Shown here: positions 32,574-40,916 of the stretch, in pieces
Numbering within the stretch: position 1 is the stretch's first letter
Layout of the letters: every line of letters begins with the position of its first letter
Source: CAVALG01 sp045576295
Lineage (GTDB): Bacteria; Bacillota; Clostridia; Oscillospirales; Acutalibacteraceae
Direction of reading: 5' to 3'
NCBI GenBank assembly: GCA_045576295.1
Contig: JAZNGF010000049.1
Span: forward strand, 62,001 to 126,000
DNA: 64,000 bases
Program-made: the position numbers and the translations under genes
The notes under the pieces: model-generated
What the model was told of the DNA's origin: nothing
Seen by the model: only the letters and a program-made list of their open reading frames with translations
Database searches by the model: none

Positions 32574-33141
32574 TTACAACACCCATGCAGCTTCCGGGTA
32601 TTGCTGCAGCATTAGATTCATCGGTATCGATGTGCATTGCAAGCTTGTAGCTGGGTGACACACGAACAACAACATCACCAAATGTGAGCGAACGTTCTTC
32701 GGTTCCAATTTCAACCTTTACAATCTGGCTATCGGTAACACCGAAGTTTTCAGCATCTTCAGGTGTCATATGAATGTGCCTTTTAGCAACGATAACACCT
32801 TCAGAAAGTTCAACTTCACCGTTCGGTCCTACTAATTTGCAAGCGCCGCTGCCTGCAACGCAGCCTGATTCGCGAATAGGAGCTTTAATTCCAATAGAGC
32901 GTGCATCGGTAGCTGAAAGTTCAACCTGTGTAGCACTTCTTTCAGGGCCTAAGATTGAAACGCCTGCAATTTCCTTTTTAGGGCCAACAACTGTAACCCT
33001 TTCTTCGCAAGCAAACTGGCCGGGCTGTGATAAATCCTTTTTAGGTGTAAGCTTATAGTCTTTACCGAAAAGCACCTCAAGGTCGGCTTTTGAAACATGA
33101 ACGTGGCGGGCTGAAATTTCAACTAATACTTCTTTAGACAT
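32563..33141 (-). CDS. pduL: Phosphate acyltransferase, PduL type
   Basis: PduL swaps phosphate and CoA on acetyl or propanoyl groups (acyl-CoA to acyl phosphate). The metal-binding His residues lie in ISARHVHVS near residue 12 and AKRHIHMTPEDA near 125, and GPERSATQVE is a family block. At 192 residues it is a PduL without the N-terminal encapsulation peptide, so it is probably cytosolic rather than in a microcompartment, and no shell genes are nearby. It likely acts as the housekeeping Pta, giving ATP with acetate kinase. The start is the ATG at 33141, with AGGATGG upstream; an ATG four codons earlier is too close to its SD. Confidence 0.92.
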   Translation of the reverse strand: MSKEVLVEISARHVHVSKADLEVLFGKDYKLTPKKDLSQPGQFACEERVTVVGPKKEIAGVSILGPERSATQVELSATDARSIGIKAPIRESGCVAGSGACKLVGPNGEVELSEGVIVAKRHIHMTPEDAENFGVTDSQIVKVEIGTEERSLTFGDVVVRVSPSYKLAMHIDTDESNAAAIPGSCMGVVIAD

Positions 33142-33232
33142 AACTTTATCCATCCTTTATTTTATTTGTGCAAAACGCACTTAAACTACATATTTTATTA
33201 TATCACTAAAAACAATGTTTGCAAGACGCAAA

Positions 33233-33973
33233 CTACAAAACCTTTGAAAGGAAATCTTTAAGCCTTGGTGATTTGGGGTTGCTGAAGAATTCTTGCGGTT
33301 CTGCTTCTTCCATAATGATTCCTTCGTCGATAAACACAACCTTCGAAGCAACCTCTTTGGCAAAGCCCATTTCGTGTGTAACAACCACCATTGTCATTCC
33401 GCTATCGGCCAGGCTTTTCATAACCTCTAAAACTTCGCCAACCATTTCAGGGTCAAGCGCAGAGGTGGGTTCGTCGAAAAGCATAACATCAGGGTCCATA
33501 GCGAGCGCACGTACAATGGCAACGCGTTGCTTTTGCCCGCCCGAAAGCTGTGAAGGGTATGAATCGGCCCTGTCTTTAAGGCCTACCCTATCAAGAAGCT
33601 GAAGTGCTTTTTCTTCGGCCTCTGCCTTTGATTTGTGAAGCAGCTTCATAGGTGCTATAGTCATATTTTTAAGCACCGTCATATGCGGGAATAAGTTAAA
33701 CTGCTGGAAAACCATGCCCATTTTTTGGCGATGAAGGTTTATGTTAGCCTTTGGGTCGGTTATATTAACACCTTCAAAATATATGTTTCCGCCTGTTGGC
33801 ATTTCAAGCAGGTTAAGGCACCTTAAAAATGTTGACTTACCCGAACCCGAAGGGCCAACGATTGCCAAAACATCACCTTTTTTTATTTCGGCCTCAATAC
33901 CGTTTAGAACCTGCGTATCGCCAAAAGATTTTTTCAAACCTTCAACCTTAATAATAACATTATCAGCGTTCAC
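33233..33973 (-). CDS. Polar amino-acid ABC transporter ATPase, system 2
   Basis: Second GlnQ-type ATPase in the window. Walker A GPSGSGKST, signature LSGGQKQRVAIVRAL, Walker B MLFDEPTSALDPE and switch His VVVTHEMG are intact. I use the GTG at 33973 (247 residues) because AAAGGAGG is 10 bp upstream; the ATG at 34006 lies inside the permease gene. It overlaps the permease stop by 11 bp and ends the operon. Confidence 0.92.
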   Translation of the reverse strand: MNADNVIIKVEGLKKSFGDTQVLNGIEAEIKKGDVLAIVGPSGSGKSTFLRCLNLLEMPTGGNIYFEGVNITDPKANINLHRQKMGMVFQQFNLFPHMTVLKNMTIAPMKLLHKSKAEAEEKALQLLDRVGLKDRADSYPSQLSGGQKQRVAIVRALAMDPDVMLFDEPTSALDPEMVGEVLEVMKSLADSGMTMVVVTHEMGFAKEVASKVVFIDEGIIMEEAEPQEFFSNPKSPRLKDFLSKVL

Positions 33974-34817
33974 TCTTACGCAGCCTCCTTTCGAGTCGGC
34001 CAACAAGCCAGGTTAGTATCATAACAACAACCAAATATATCGCCGCAACGGTAAGCAGTGGCAAGAAATATGAATAGGTGCGCCCTGCAATTGAGTTACC
34101 CGCTTTTGTTAAATCCATAACGCCAACATAACCTGCAACCGAGGTTTCCTTTAAAAGAGCAATAAACTCGTTGCAAAGTGTTGGGAGAACCGCTTTAAAC
34201 ATTTGGGGAATAACAATATGTATCATAGTTTGGAAATAATTAAAACCGAGAGAGCGGCCTGCTTCAAACTGGCCGTTATCAACAGCCATAATACCGCCGC
34301 GGAAAATTTCGGCAACATAGGCGCCCGAGTTTATACCAAAAGCAAAAATAGCAACCGGCACACCATCACGTGCTGATACAAAAACAAGGAAATAACATAT
34401 CATCAACTGAACAACAACAGGAGTCCCACGAATAACAGTAAGGTAAACCTTGCAAATAGCGTTTAAAACCTTAAGCACAGCAAAACCAAAACCACGCCCC
34501 GCTGTGGCTTTATCGTGAGAAGAGCGAATTGCCGCAACAATAATACCTATAAGCACACCTATAACCAATGCACCTGCTGTGATTTTTAAAGTGTTTACAA
34601 TACCGGTGAGCATTTGCTTATAACGGTCGCCCTGAATGAATACAAAATCTATCTCATTAGTGAAGTTGTTCCACTGGGTTACAACATAACCCAAAGCACT
34701 TTTATACCAACCCGAAATCAAGTTCAGAAAATTGTTCCAGAAGGTTACAACATCACCCCAATAATTTTCAAGCCAATCAAAAATTTTAATCACATCCGTT
34801 CTAATAATACAACGCAA
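33963..34817 (-). CDS. Polar amino-acid ABC transporter permease, system 2, with N-terminal extension
   Basis: HisM/GlnP-type permease with an EAA loop (GQFEAGRSLGFNYFQTMIHIVIPQ) and about five membrane helices. At 284 residues it is about 50 longer than system 1: the first 60 residues (rich in Trp, Asn and Phe, for example FDWLENYWGDVVTFWNNF) precede the first core helix. Start codon choice is uncertain: TTG at 34817 is the longest, and no strong SD is visible. A hairpin lies between it and the binding-protein gene. Confidence 0.85.
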   Translation of the reverse strand: MRCIIRTDVIKIFDWLENYWGDVVTFWNNFLNLISGWYKSALGYVVTQWNNFTNEIDFVFIQGDRYKQMLTGIVNTLKITAGALVIGVLIGIIVAAIRSSHDKATAGRGFGFAVLKVLNAICKVYLTVIRGTPVVVQLMICYFLVFVSARDGVPVAIFAFGINSGAYVAEIFRGGIMAVDNGQFEAGRSLGFNYFQTMIHIVIPQMFKAVLPTLCNEFIALLKETSVAGYVGVMDLTKAGNSIAGRTYSYFLPLLTVAAIYLVVVMILTWLVGRLERRLRKSER

Positions 34818-34828
34818 AATGCAGAAAT

Positions 34829-34851
34829 AAGGGCGGTTTGAAACCGCCCTT
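34829..34851 (-). terminator. Hairpin between binding-protein and permease genes of system 2
   Basis: AAGGGCGGTTT and AAACCGCCCTT are complementary. On the minus strand only a weak ATTTCTGCATTTT follows. It probably acts as a leaky terminator or RNA-stabilising end, so that binding protein is made in excess. Confidence 0.65.
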
Positions 34852-34870
34852 AACTTTAAAACATCAAGGA

Positions 34871-35641
34871 TTATTTATCAGCGTTGATATATTTATCAAT
34901 AACCTTCTGAACAGTACCGTCAGCAATGAGTTCTTTAAGTGCATCATTTACCTTGGTTTGAAGGTCTGTGTTGTCCTTTGCAAAGCAGATAGCATAGTCT
35001 TCATTTGCATATTCAGTGTCGAGAATCTTAAGGCCTTCGTTAGCTGCAACATAAGCCTTTGCAGGTTCGTTATCAATGATAACGCAATCAACCTTGCCTG
35101 CCTTTAAAGCTTCAACAGCTAAAGCACCGTTTGCGTACTTGATAACGTTTTCTTCGCCGTAGCCGCCTTCTTCAACCGGAGTTGAAGCATAGATGTCGCC
35201 TGTTGTTCCCTGCTGAACGCCAACCTTTTTGCCGTTAACATCATCAAGAGTAGCAATATCGCCACCATCTTTAACAATAACAACCTGAACGCCTTTTGCG
35301 TAGCTATCAGAGAAAGAAACCTTCTGTAAACGTTCGTCGGTTACTGTCATACCGGCCATACCCATGTCGTATTTGCCTTCTTGAACGCCGGGAATGATAG
35401 AGTCGAACTCAACATTGGCAATTTCAAGCTCTAAGCCTAATTTTTCAGCAATAAGGCCTGCAATTTCAACGTCGATACCGGCAAATTCGCCGTCATCACC
35501 TATGTATTCATAGGGTGGGAATTCGGCATTGGTTGCCATAACGAGTTTGTTGTCATCTTCTTTTTTGCCGCAGCCGCTAACCATAAGGCAAACGCTAAGG
35601 CACATAACCATAACAAGAACAAGTGATATAATCTTTTTCAT
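34871..35641 (-). CDS. Amino-acid-binding lipoprotein, system 2
   Basis: Family-3 solute-binding protein. The lipobox is LMVSGCGKK, the Cys near residue 21. Core blocks: FPPYEYIGDDGEFAGIDVEIAGLIAEKL, GMAGMTVTDERLQKVSFSDSYAKG and VGVQQGTTGDIY. I use the ATG at 35641, with GGAGGG 7 bp upstream; a directly preceding ATG is nearer to it. At 256 residues it is normal. A hairpin follows the gene. The sequence differs clearly from system 1, so the two are not a recent duplication. Confidence 0.92.
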   Translation of the reverse strand: MKKIISLVLVMVMCLSVCLMVSGCGKKEDDNKLVMATNAEFPPYEYIGDDGEFAGIDVEIAGLIAEKLGLELEIANVEFDSIIPGVQEGKYDMGMAGMTVTDERLQKVSFSDSYAKGVQVVIVKDGGDIATLDDVNGKKVGVQQGTTGDIYASTPVEEGGYGEENVIKYANGALAVEALKAGKVDCVIIDNEPAKAYVAANEGLKILDTEYANEDYAICFAKDNTDLQTKVNDALKELIADGTVQKVIDKYINADK

Positions 35642-35673
35642 CATTATCCCTCCAAAGTTTTTGAACTTCATTA

Positions 35674-35702
35674 ATAATATCACCAAAAACAAAAAAAGTC
35701 AA
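35674..35702 (-). promoter_or_regulatory. SigA promoter for amino-acid transporter system 2
   Basis: TTGACT and TATTAT are 17 bp apart on the minus strand. The -35 lies within a 20-base repeat shared with the promoter at 36301-36329. Confidence 0.75.
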
Positions 35703-35717
35703 TAGAAGCAAAAAACA
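35698..35717. repeat. Direct repeat, copy 1 (terminator tail joined to -35)
   Basis: Twenty bases identical to 36325-36344 except base 35703 (t versus c). The repeat holds the T-tract end of a terminator and the -35 of the next promoter on the minus strand. Confidence 0.8.
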
Positions 35718-35751
35718 GCCCCATAAAAAGCAAAAAACAGCCCCATAAAAA
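35708..35751. repeat. Tandem 2 x 22-bp repeat in terminator arm
   Basis: Units 35708-35729 and 35730-35751 are identical and each contains CAGCCCC, the 5' plus-strand arm of the terminator. Only one GGGCTG partner arm follows. Confidence 0.85.
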
Positions 35752-35758
35752 GGGCTGT
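35737..35758 (-). terminator. Intrinsic terminator after the 35841-36233 gene
   Basis: ACAGCCC pairs with GGGCTGT. On the minus strand GTTTTTTGCTTTTT follows. The second copy of the 22-bp repeat gives an alternative partner arm. Confidence 0.75.
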
Positions 35759-35840
35759 GATTTGTATTTAAAACTAATTTTAAACGGTAATTTCCAACCT
35801 TATCGATAATTTATGAACGTTTTCAACCTTATTTATAGTG

Positions 35841-36233
35841 CTATTCGTTTATTTTTTTCTTACCATAATACTGTGTTAAAATCAAAACCAAAGCACCACA
35901 AGCAAGTAAGCCGTCAATTAAACCAAACGGAAGCATAAACATCATTAATATCATAGAGACAATACAGTTTATTAAAGAAAGAGTAAGGCCCCACATTCTG
36001 TTTTTTCTCAATCCTATAGCGCCAATAACACGCAGCACTCCGAAAATTGCACCCATAAACAAAATCATATAAAGATTGTCTTGGAAATACGGAAGTTTGA
36101 AAGAAAAATATTGACTAATATCGAATTTTTCGGTGCCAAAAATGAATATAGGAACCATGCATAAAACCCCACCAATTTCCATACAAGCACCATGTATTAT
36201 CATTAGCCATGAAGCTATTCTATATCGTTTCAT
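35841..36233 (-). CDS. Small membrane protein, four helices, unknown function
   Basis: I do not recognise a family. The 130-residue protein has four hydrophobic segments: IASWLMIIHGACMEIGGVLC, a Phe/Leu-rich one around LYMILFMGAIFGVLRVIGAIGL, WGLTLSLINCIVSMILMMFM and LLACGALVLILTQYYG, with positive ends. The layout resembles small DUF-type inner-membrane proteins, and no catalytic residues stand out. The start is the ATG at 36233, or a GTG at 36242 with closer SD spacing (GGGGGAG). A consensus promoter and terminator make it a single-gene unit set between rpsU and transporter system 2. Confidence 0.75.
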   Translation of the reverse strand: MKRYRIASWLMIIHGACMEIGGVLCMVPIFIFGTEKFDISQYFSFKLPYFQDNLYMILFMGAIFGVLRVIGAIGLRKNRMWGLTLSLINCIVSMILMMFMLPFGLIDGLLACGALVLILTQYYGKKKINE

Positions 36234-36300
36234 ATTATACACTACAACTCCCCCTGTAAATTTGCGTAAAAGCATTACTCGCATAAACATTCATATAATA

Positions 36301-36329
36301 ATTATACAATTTTATACAAATTTTGTCAA
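36301..36329 (-). promoter_or_regulatory. Perfect-consensus SigA promoter for the small membrane protein
   Basis: TTGACA, 17 bp, TATAAT on the minus strand, 68 bp before the ATG. Confidence 0.85.
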
Positions 36330-36344
36330 CAGAAGCAAAAAACA
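36325..36344. repeat. Direct repeat, copy 2 (terminator tail joined to -35)
   Basis: Partner of 35698-35717, 19 of 20 bases identical and in the same orientation. The two copies flank the small membrane-protein gene. Confidence 0.8.
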
Positions 36345-36366
36345 TCCACCCTCTTCGGGTGGATGT
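36342..36366 (-). terminator. Intrinsic terminator after rpsU
   Basis: ACATCCACCC-tcttc-GGGTGGATGT followed on the minus strand by TTTTTTGC. Confidence 0.9.
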
Positions 36367-36380
36367 AATTTGAATTGCAA

Positions 36381-36557
36381 TTAGCGGAATTTGCGCTTGC
36401 GAGCAGCCTCTGACTTCTTTTTACGCTTTACAGAAGGCTTTTCATAATGCTCTCTCTTACGTACTTCTTGGATTACACCGTCTTTCGCGGTTTGTCTCTT
36501 AAAACGTCTGAGCGCGTTATCAAGCGATTCATTATCTTTAACTTTTACCTGGCTCAC
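36381..36557 (-). CDS. rpsU: 30S ribosomal protein bS21
   Basis: Short basic protein of 58 residues. It reads SQVKVKDNESLDNALRRFKRQ at the N terminus, then HYEKPSVKRKKKSEAARKR, the standard bS21 pattern. The start codon is GTG at 36557 with GGAGGGAATTT upstream. It is free-standing between leuS and the small membrane protein gene. Confidence 0.95.
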   Translation of the reverse strand: MSQVKVKDNESLDNALRRFKRQTAKDGVIQEVRKREHYEKPSVKRKKKSEAARKRKFR

Positions 36558-36629
36558 TTAAATTCCCTCCCTCCGCTTTGCAGGGGTATTTTCAAGTTAT
36601 TATAAACCAAAATTATATTCTTGTCAACC

Positions 36630-39032
36630 CTATTTAGCAACAACATTAACTAATTTTTTAGGAACATAGATTTCTTTAACAATTTGCTTGCCCTCAATCT
36701 CTTTTGCTATAACCTCTTGAGACTTGGCTAAAGCAATAGCGTCGGCAGCGCTAATGTTAGCATCAATGTTAAGTTTGCACTTGATTTTGCCGTTTATCTG
36801 AACAACGATTTCAACAGTGCTGTCGGCACACTTAGCCTCGTCGAAGCTTGGCCACGATGCTTCATTTAACATTCCACCAAAGCCGTTTGTTTCCCACATT
36901 TCTTCTGTTATATGGGGTGCCACAGGGTTTAAAAGGGTTATAAATGTTTTAAGCTCACCTTTAGTAATTCTGTTTTTGGCATAAATGCTGTTAAGCAGTG
37001 TCATAAGTGCTGCAATAGCGGTGTTAAACTTCAAGGTTTCATAGTCGTTTGATACCTTTTTAACCGCTTTATGGAAGGCAGATTCAAGGTCGGCAGAATA
37101 ATCGCTACCCTCTACTACCATATCGTTTAAGCCCCAAACGCGGTCTAAAAAGCGCTTGCAGCCCTTAACCCCGTCTTTCGACCAAGGGGATGCCTTTTCA
37201 TAGTCGCCCATGAACATAACATAGGTTCTTAAAACATCTGCGCCGTATTCATCAACAACATCGTTCGGGTCAACAACATTTCCCTTTGATTTGCTCATTT
37301 TATCGCCGTCGGGCCCTAAGATTAAGCCCTGCGCGGTTCTTTTAGCATACGGTTCACTGGTGTTAACCTCGCCAATGTCATAAAGGAACTTATGCCAGAA
37401 TCTTGAATAGATCATATGGCGGGTAACGTGCTCCATACCGCCGTTATACCAGTCAACCGGCAACCAGTATTTAAGTTTTTCGCTATCGGCAAAGCAGGTT
37501 TCGTTATTAGGGTCGATATATCTTAAATAATACCAAGAAGAACCTGCCCACTGCGGCATTGTATCGGTCTCGCGTTTTGCGTCTTTTCCGCATTTCGGGC
37601 ACTTGCAGTTAACATATTCTTCGATTTTTGCAAGCGGGCTTTCGCCGTCCTGCCCCGGTTCAAAGTTATCAACCTTGGGTAATCTCAATGGCAGTTCTTC
37701 GTAAGGCACTGCAACCATTCCGCAATCGGGGCAATGAACAATCGGGATGGGTTCACCCCAATATCTTTGGCGGTTGAAGGCCCAGTCTTTCATTTTGTAC
37801 TGAACGCCCTTTTCGCCTATTCCCTTTTCTTTAAGGAATTCAATCATCTTATCAATAGCGGTGCTCTTTTCGGTGATACCGTTTAAGAAGCCGGAATTAA
37901 CCATTTCACCGTCGCCCGCGTATGGCAATTCGCCGTCAGCGCCCTTGATAACCTGTTTAATTTCAATGCCAAACTTGTTGGCAAAGTCATAGTCGCGGTC
38001 ATCATGCGCGGGCACCGCCATAATAGCACCTGTGCCGTAGCTCATCATAACATAGTCGGAAATATAAAGCGGAACTTCTTCGCCGCTTACGGGGTTTATA
38101 GCGCAAATGCCCTCGATTTTAACACCTGTTTTATCCTTAACAAGCTGGGTTCTTTCAAATTCTGATTTTTTAGAACACTCTTCCCTATAAGCCAAAAGTG
38201 CATCCATATTGGTTATTTTGTCGGCATATTTTTCTATGTAGGGGTGTTCGGGCGCTACAACCATAAAGGTTACGCCGAAAAGTGTATCAGGCCTTGTTGT
38301 GTAAACCTTTAAGCTATCGTCTGTGTCTTTAATTGCAAAATTAACAAACGCGCCTGTTGATTTGCCAATCCAGTTTTCTTGCTGCAAGCGAATATTATCA
38401 AGGTAATTAACCTCTTGGAGCCCCTGAAGCAGCTTATCGGCATATTCGGTAATTCTTAAATACCAAACTTCTTTTGATTTTTGAACAATATCAGAATGGC
38501 AAATATCGCACTTGCCGCCCTGCGAATCTTCATTTGAAAGGATAACCTTACAGCTCGGGCAGTAGTTAACAAGGGTTTTATCCCTGAACACAAGCCCTGC
38601 TTCAAACATTTTAAGGAATATCCACTGTGTCCATTTATAATAATCTTCATCGGTTGTGTCAACCGTTCTGTTCCAATCGAACGAGAATCCAACGCGCTTT
38701 AGCTGGCTTGTGAACTTTTCAATATTATTATCGGTTACCTGCCTTGGGTGAATACCTGTTTTAATGGCATAGTTTTCGGTTGGAAGGCCGAAGGCATCAA
38801 AGCCTATCGGGAATAAAACATTATAACCCTCAAGGCGCCTTTTTCTTGAAACAACTTCAAGACCAGAATACGCCTTAATATGGCCAACGTGCATTCCGGC
38901 CCCGCTTGGATACGGGAATTCAACAAGGCCATAGAATTTAGGTTTTGAGCTGTTATCATTGGCATTGAATGTGCCGTTATCATCCCAGATTTTTTGCCAC
39001 TTTTGTTCGGTTTTACTAAAATCGTATTTCAT
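36630..39032 (-). CDS. leuS: Leucyl-tRNA synthetase
   Basis: Charges tRNA-Leu, with proofreading. The HIGH motif appears as PSGAGMHVGHIKAY near residue 45, the KMSKS motif as DKMSKSKGN near 565. The CP1 editing domain (TTRPDTLFGVTFMVVAPEH) lies between, and there are Cys pairs CPDCG and CPKCG in the zinc and lid regions. At 800 residues it is normal. Two adjacent ATGs follow GGAGGTAGA; I use the second (39032), which shares one base with the rsfS stop. It ends the long operon. Confidence 0.96.
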   Translation of the reverse strand: MKYDFSKTEQKWQKIWDDNGTFNANDNSSKPKFYGLVEFPYPSGAGMHVGHIKAYSGLEVVSRKRRLEGYNVLFPIGFDAFGLPTENYAIKTGIHPRQVTDNNIEKFTSQLKRVGFSFDWNRTVDTTDEDYYKWTQWIFLKMFEAGLVFRDKTLVNYCPSCKVILSNEDSQGGKCDICHSDIVQKSKEVWYLRITEYADKLLQGLQEVNYLDNIRLQQENWIGKSTGAFVNFAIKDTDDSLKVYTTRPDTLFGVTFMVVAPEHPYIEKYADKITNMDALLAYREECSKKSEFERTQLVKDKTGVKIEGICAINPVSGEEVPLYISDYVMMSYGTGAIMAVPAHDDRDYDFANKFGIEIKQVIKGADGELPYAGDGEMVNSGFLNGITEKSTAIDKMIEFLKEKGIGEKGVQYKMKDWAFNRQRYWGEPIPIVHCPDCGMVAVPYEELPLRLPKVDNFEPGQDGESPLAKIEEYVNCKCPKCGKDAKRETDTMPQWAGSSWYYLRYIDPNNETCFADSEKLKYWLPVDWYNGGMEHVTRHMIYSRFWHKFLYDIGEVNTSEPYAKRTAQGLILGPDGDKMSKSKGNVVDPNDVVDEYGADVLRTYVMFMGDYEKASPWSKDGVKGCKRFLDRVWGLNDMVVEGSDYSADLESAFHKAVKKVSNDYETLKFNTAIAALMTLLNSIYAKNRITKGELKTFITLLNPVAPHITEEMWETNGFGGMLNEASWPSFDEAKCADSTVEIVVQINGKIKCKLNIDANISAADAIALAKSQEVIAKEIEGKQIVKEIYVPKKLVNVVAK

Positions 39033-39400
39033 CATTCTACCTCCGTGGGGTTATCTAAAATGTCTGCAAGGTCAACAACTGTGCCGCCTGCCCACATTCT
39101 TTCAAGGCTGTAAAACTCGCGCGCCTTTTGGTCGAATATGTGGATTACAACATCACCGTAATCAAGAAGCATCCAATCGTTTGCCTTTGTTTCTTTATGG
39201 TTAGGCTCAATGCCCTCGGCCGTAAGCCTTTCTTCAACATAATCAGAAAGCGAACGAACGTGGGTTGAAGATGTGGCGGTTGCAATAACAAAATAATCGG
39301 CAATTTCGGTTACTTCATCAATCTTAATTGCCATAATATCGCGCGCCTTTTTATCGTTAAGTTCATTCACCGAAACCTTTAAAACAAGTTCAGTTTTCAA
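39032..39400 (-). CDS. rsfS: Ribosomal silencing factor RsfS
   Basis: Binds uL14 on the 50S subunit and blocks joining to 30S in poor growth. The 122-residue protein shows DKKARDIMAIKIDEV near residue 15, YFVIATATSSTHVRSLSDY in the centre and NDWMLLDYGDVVIHIFD near 85, all RsfS blocks. It lies between yqeK and leuS, the classical order. Confidence 0.95.
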   Translation of the reverse strand: MKTELVLKVSVNELNDKKARDIMAIKIDEVTEIADYFVIATATSSTHVRSLSDYVEERLTAEGIEPNHKETKANDWMLLDYGDVVIHIFDQKAREFYSLERMWAGGTVVDLADILDNPTEVE

Positions 39401-39401
39401 A

Positions 39402-39989
39402 TTAATTCCCCTCCGTGCTGCATAGTAGCTCAGTTGTATATTTATTGTAGGCAGAAAGTGTGTCGTTATGAATTGGCAATAATCTTTCCCCTAAATCGCA
39501 AACAGTAAATTGCAGGCCTATCAGAACGGCTTTGTTAATATCCTCTTTTGCCGCCGCACGAACTTCATCGACACCGGGGTAATCACGGTCGCTCGATGTG
39601 AAGTCGGCAACGTATAATATTTTACACAGCGCGCTCATATCGGCCTTTGCGGTTGTGTGGTATCTAACGGCATCGATAAGCTCGTTGTCGTCAATCTTTA
39701 GCTCATGTTTAATATACTCAGCCCCTGCTATCGCGTGCCATAGCTTTTTCGCACCTTTTTCAACACTGTCTAACATTATATCAAACCTGTCAAACATTTG
39801 CAATAGCGTGTCGTCACTTTGGTTTTTCATAATATCGTGCAGTATTCCTGCAAGATATGCCTTTTCGGGCGAGCACCCTCCATAACGGCGTGCAAGGCTT
39901 TCAGCCTCTTTGGCAACGCAGAGTGAATGGTTAAACCTTTTTGGGTTTTCAAGTTCTTTAATAAGGTTAATATAACACTGCATGTCCAT
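39402..39989 (-). CDS. yqeK: HD-domain protein YqeK
   Basis: HD-superfamily metal-dependent hydrolase. YqeK homologues cleave diadenosine tetraphosphate symmetrically. The first His lies in RFNHSLCVAKEA near residue 20, the HD pair in GILHDIMKN near 50, then AIAGAEYI and VRYHTTAKADMS near 110, with the distal Asp in VADFTSSDRDY near 125. At 195 residues it is typical. The start is the ATG at 39989, sharing one base with the nadD stop (TGATG). It lies in the nadD-yqeK-rsfS-leuS operon. Confidence 0.93.
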   Translation of the reverse strand: MDMQCYINLIKELENPKRFNHSLCVAKEAESLARRYGGCSPEKAYLAGILHDIMKNQSDDTLLQMFDRFDIMLDSVEKGAKKLWHAIAGAEYIKHELKIDDNELIDAVRYHTTAKADMSALCKILYVADFTSSDRDYPGVDEVRAAAKEDINKAVLIGLQFTVCDLGERLLPIHNDTLSAYNKYTTELLCSTEGN

Positions 39990-40603
39990 CAATTATCACC
40001 TGCGCATTTATATAAATTGTTTTGTAAAATGTAATCTAAAACCTTTGGGCTTACAAGGCCATCACAGCTTGCACCCTCTAACATTCGGCGCCTTATTTCG
40101 GTTGAAGACACTTTTGGCACCTGCACTTCTAAAACGGTAATTTCTGCGCCTAAAGCCTGCAAAAATTCAACCTTTTTATCAAACTCTTGGCCGTTTTCAG
40201 TTCGCCTGAACACCAAAAGCGAGCACATTTTCAAAATATCCCCGTATCTATACCACGTATCAAAAGACATTAGCATATCCCCGCCGATAACAAACGCAAA
40301 GCTTTTTTCGGGGTAAAGCAAGCAAAGTTCTGATAAAGTATCAACAGTGTAACTTTTGCCGGGTTTGCTTGTTTCATAATCTGAAACGGCAGCCCCTTTA
40401 ATGCCAGTGGCCGCCAAACGGCACATATTTAACCTGTGTTCAGCTGCCGCAAAATCACCTCCCACCTGCTTGTGCGGCGGGATGTTATCGGGCATTATTA
40501 TAATCTCTTTAGTGTTCTCATATTCGGCAGCCGCCTTCATCATAACCTCGTGCCCTATGTGAACAGGGTTAAACGTGCCGCCGAAAATAACGGTTTTTTT
40601 CAT
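39989..40603 (-). CDS. nadD: Nicotinate-nucleotide adenylyltransferase
   Basis: Joins nicotinate mononucleotide and ATP into deamido-NAD. The nucleotidyltransferase motif GGTFNPVHIGHEVMM near residue 8 and the SSTEIRRRM (ISSTxIR-type) motif near 170 are present. Length 204. No strong SD is seen in front, so it is likely to be coupled to yhbY, 2 bp away. Confidence 0.95.
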   Translation of the reverse strand: MKKTVIFGGTFNPVHIGHEVMMKAAAEYENTKEIIIMPDNIPPHKQVGGDFAAAEHRLNMCRLAATGIKGAAVSDYETSKPGKSYTVDTLSELCLLYPEKSFAFVIGGDMLMSFDTWYRYGDILKMCSLLVFRRTENGQEFDKKVEFLQALGAEITVLEVQVPKVSSTEIRRRMLEGASCDGLVSPKVLDYILQNNLYKCAGDN

Positions 40604-40605
40604 AA

Positions 40606-40905
40606 TTATTTAACAAGGATAATCTTAACGTTATCCTTCTTTCTGCTTTTTCTGTAAAGGATAAAGCGCCAGCCTATAACCTGAACAACATCGCTTCCGG
40701 TGGCCTTGGCAATTTGGTCGGCCGCCTCGCGAACGCTCATTCCGGTTGTTTCAAAAAGCCTGATTTTTATAAGCTCTCTAAGGTCTAACGCCTCGTCGAT
40801 TTGTTTAATAAGCTGGTCGTTAATTCCGCCCTTGCCTATTTGAAAAATGGTTTCATAGCTGTTTGCCATTGCGCGAAGTTGCGCGCGTTGTTTACTTGTT
40901 AACAT
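40606..40905 (-). CDS. yhbY: YhbY-family RNA-binding protein (CRM domain)
   Basis: Single CRM-domain protein linked to 50S assembly. LTSKQRAQLRAMANSYETIFQIGKGGI at the N terminus holds the GxxG loop, and IGWRFILYRKSRKK at the C terminus is the basic strand. At 99 residues it is normal. It lies between ftsY and nadD in the operon. Confidence 0.94.
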   Translation of the reverse strand: MLTSKQRAQLRAMANSYETIFQIGKGGINDQLIKQIDEALDLRELIKIRLFETTGMSVREAADQIAKATGSDVVQVIGWRFILYRKSRKKDNVKIILVK

Positions 40906-40916
40906 TATATTTCCCC

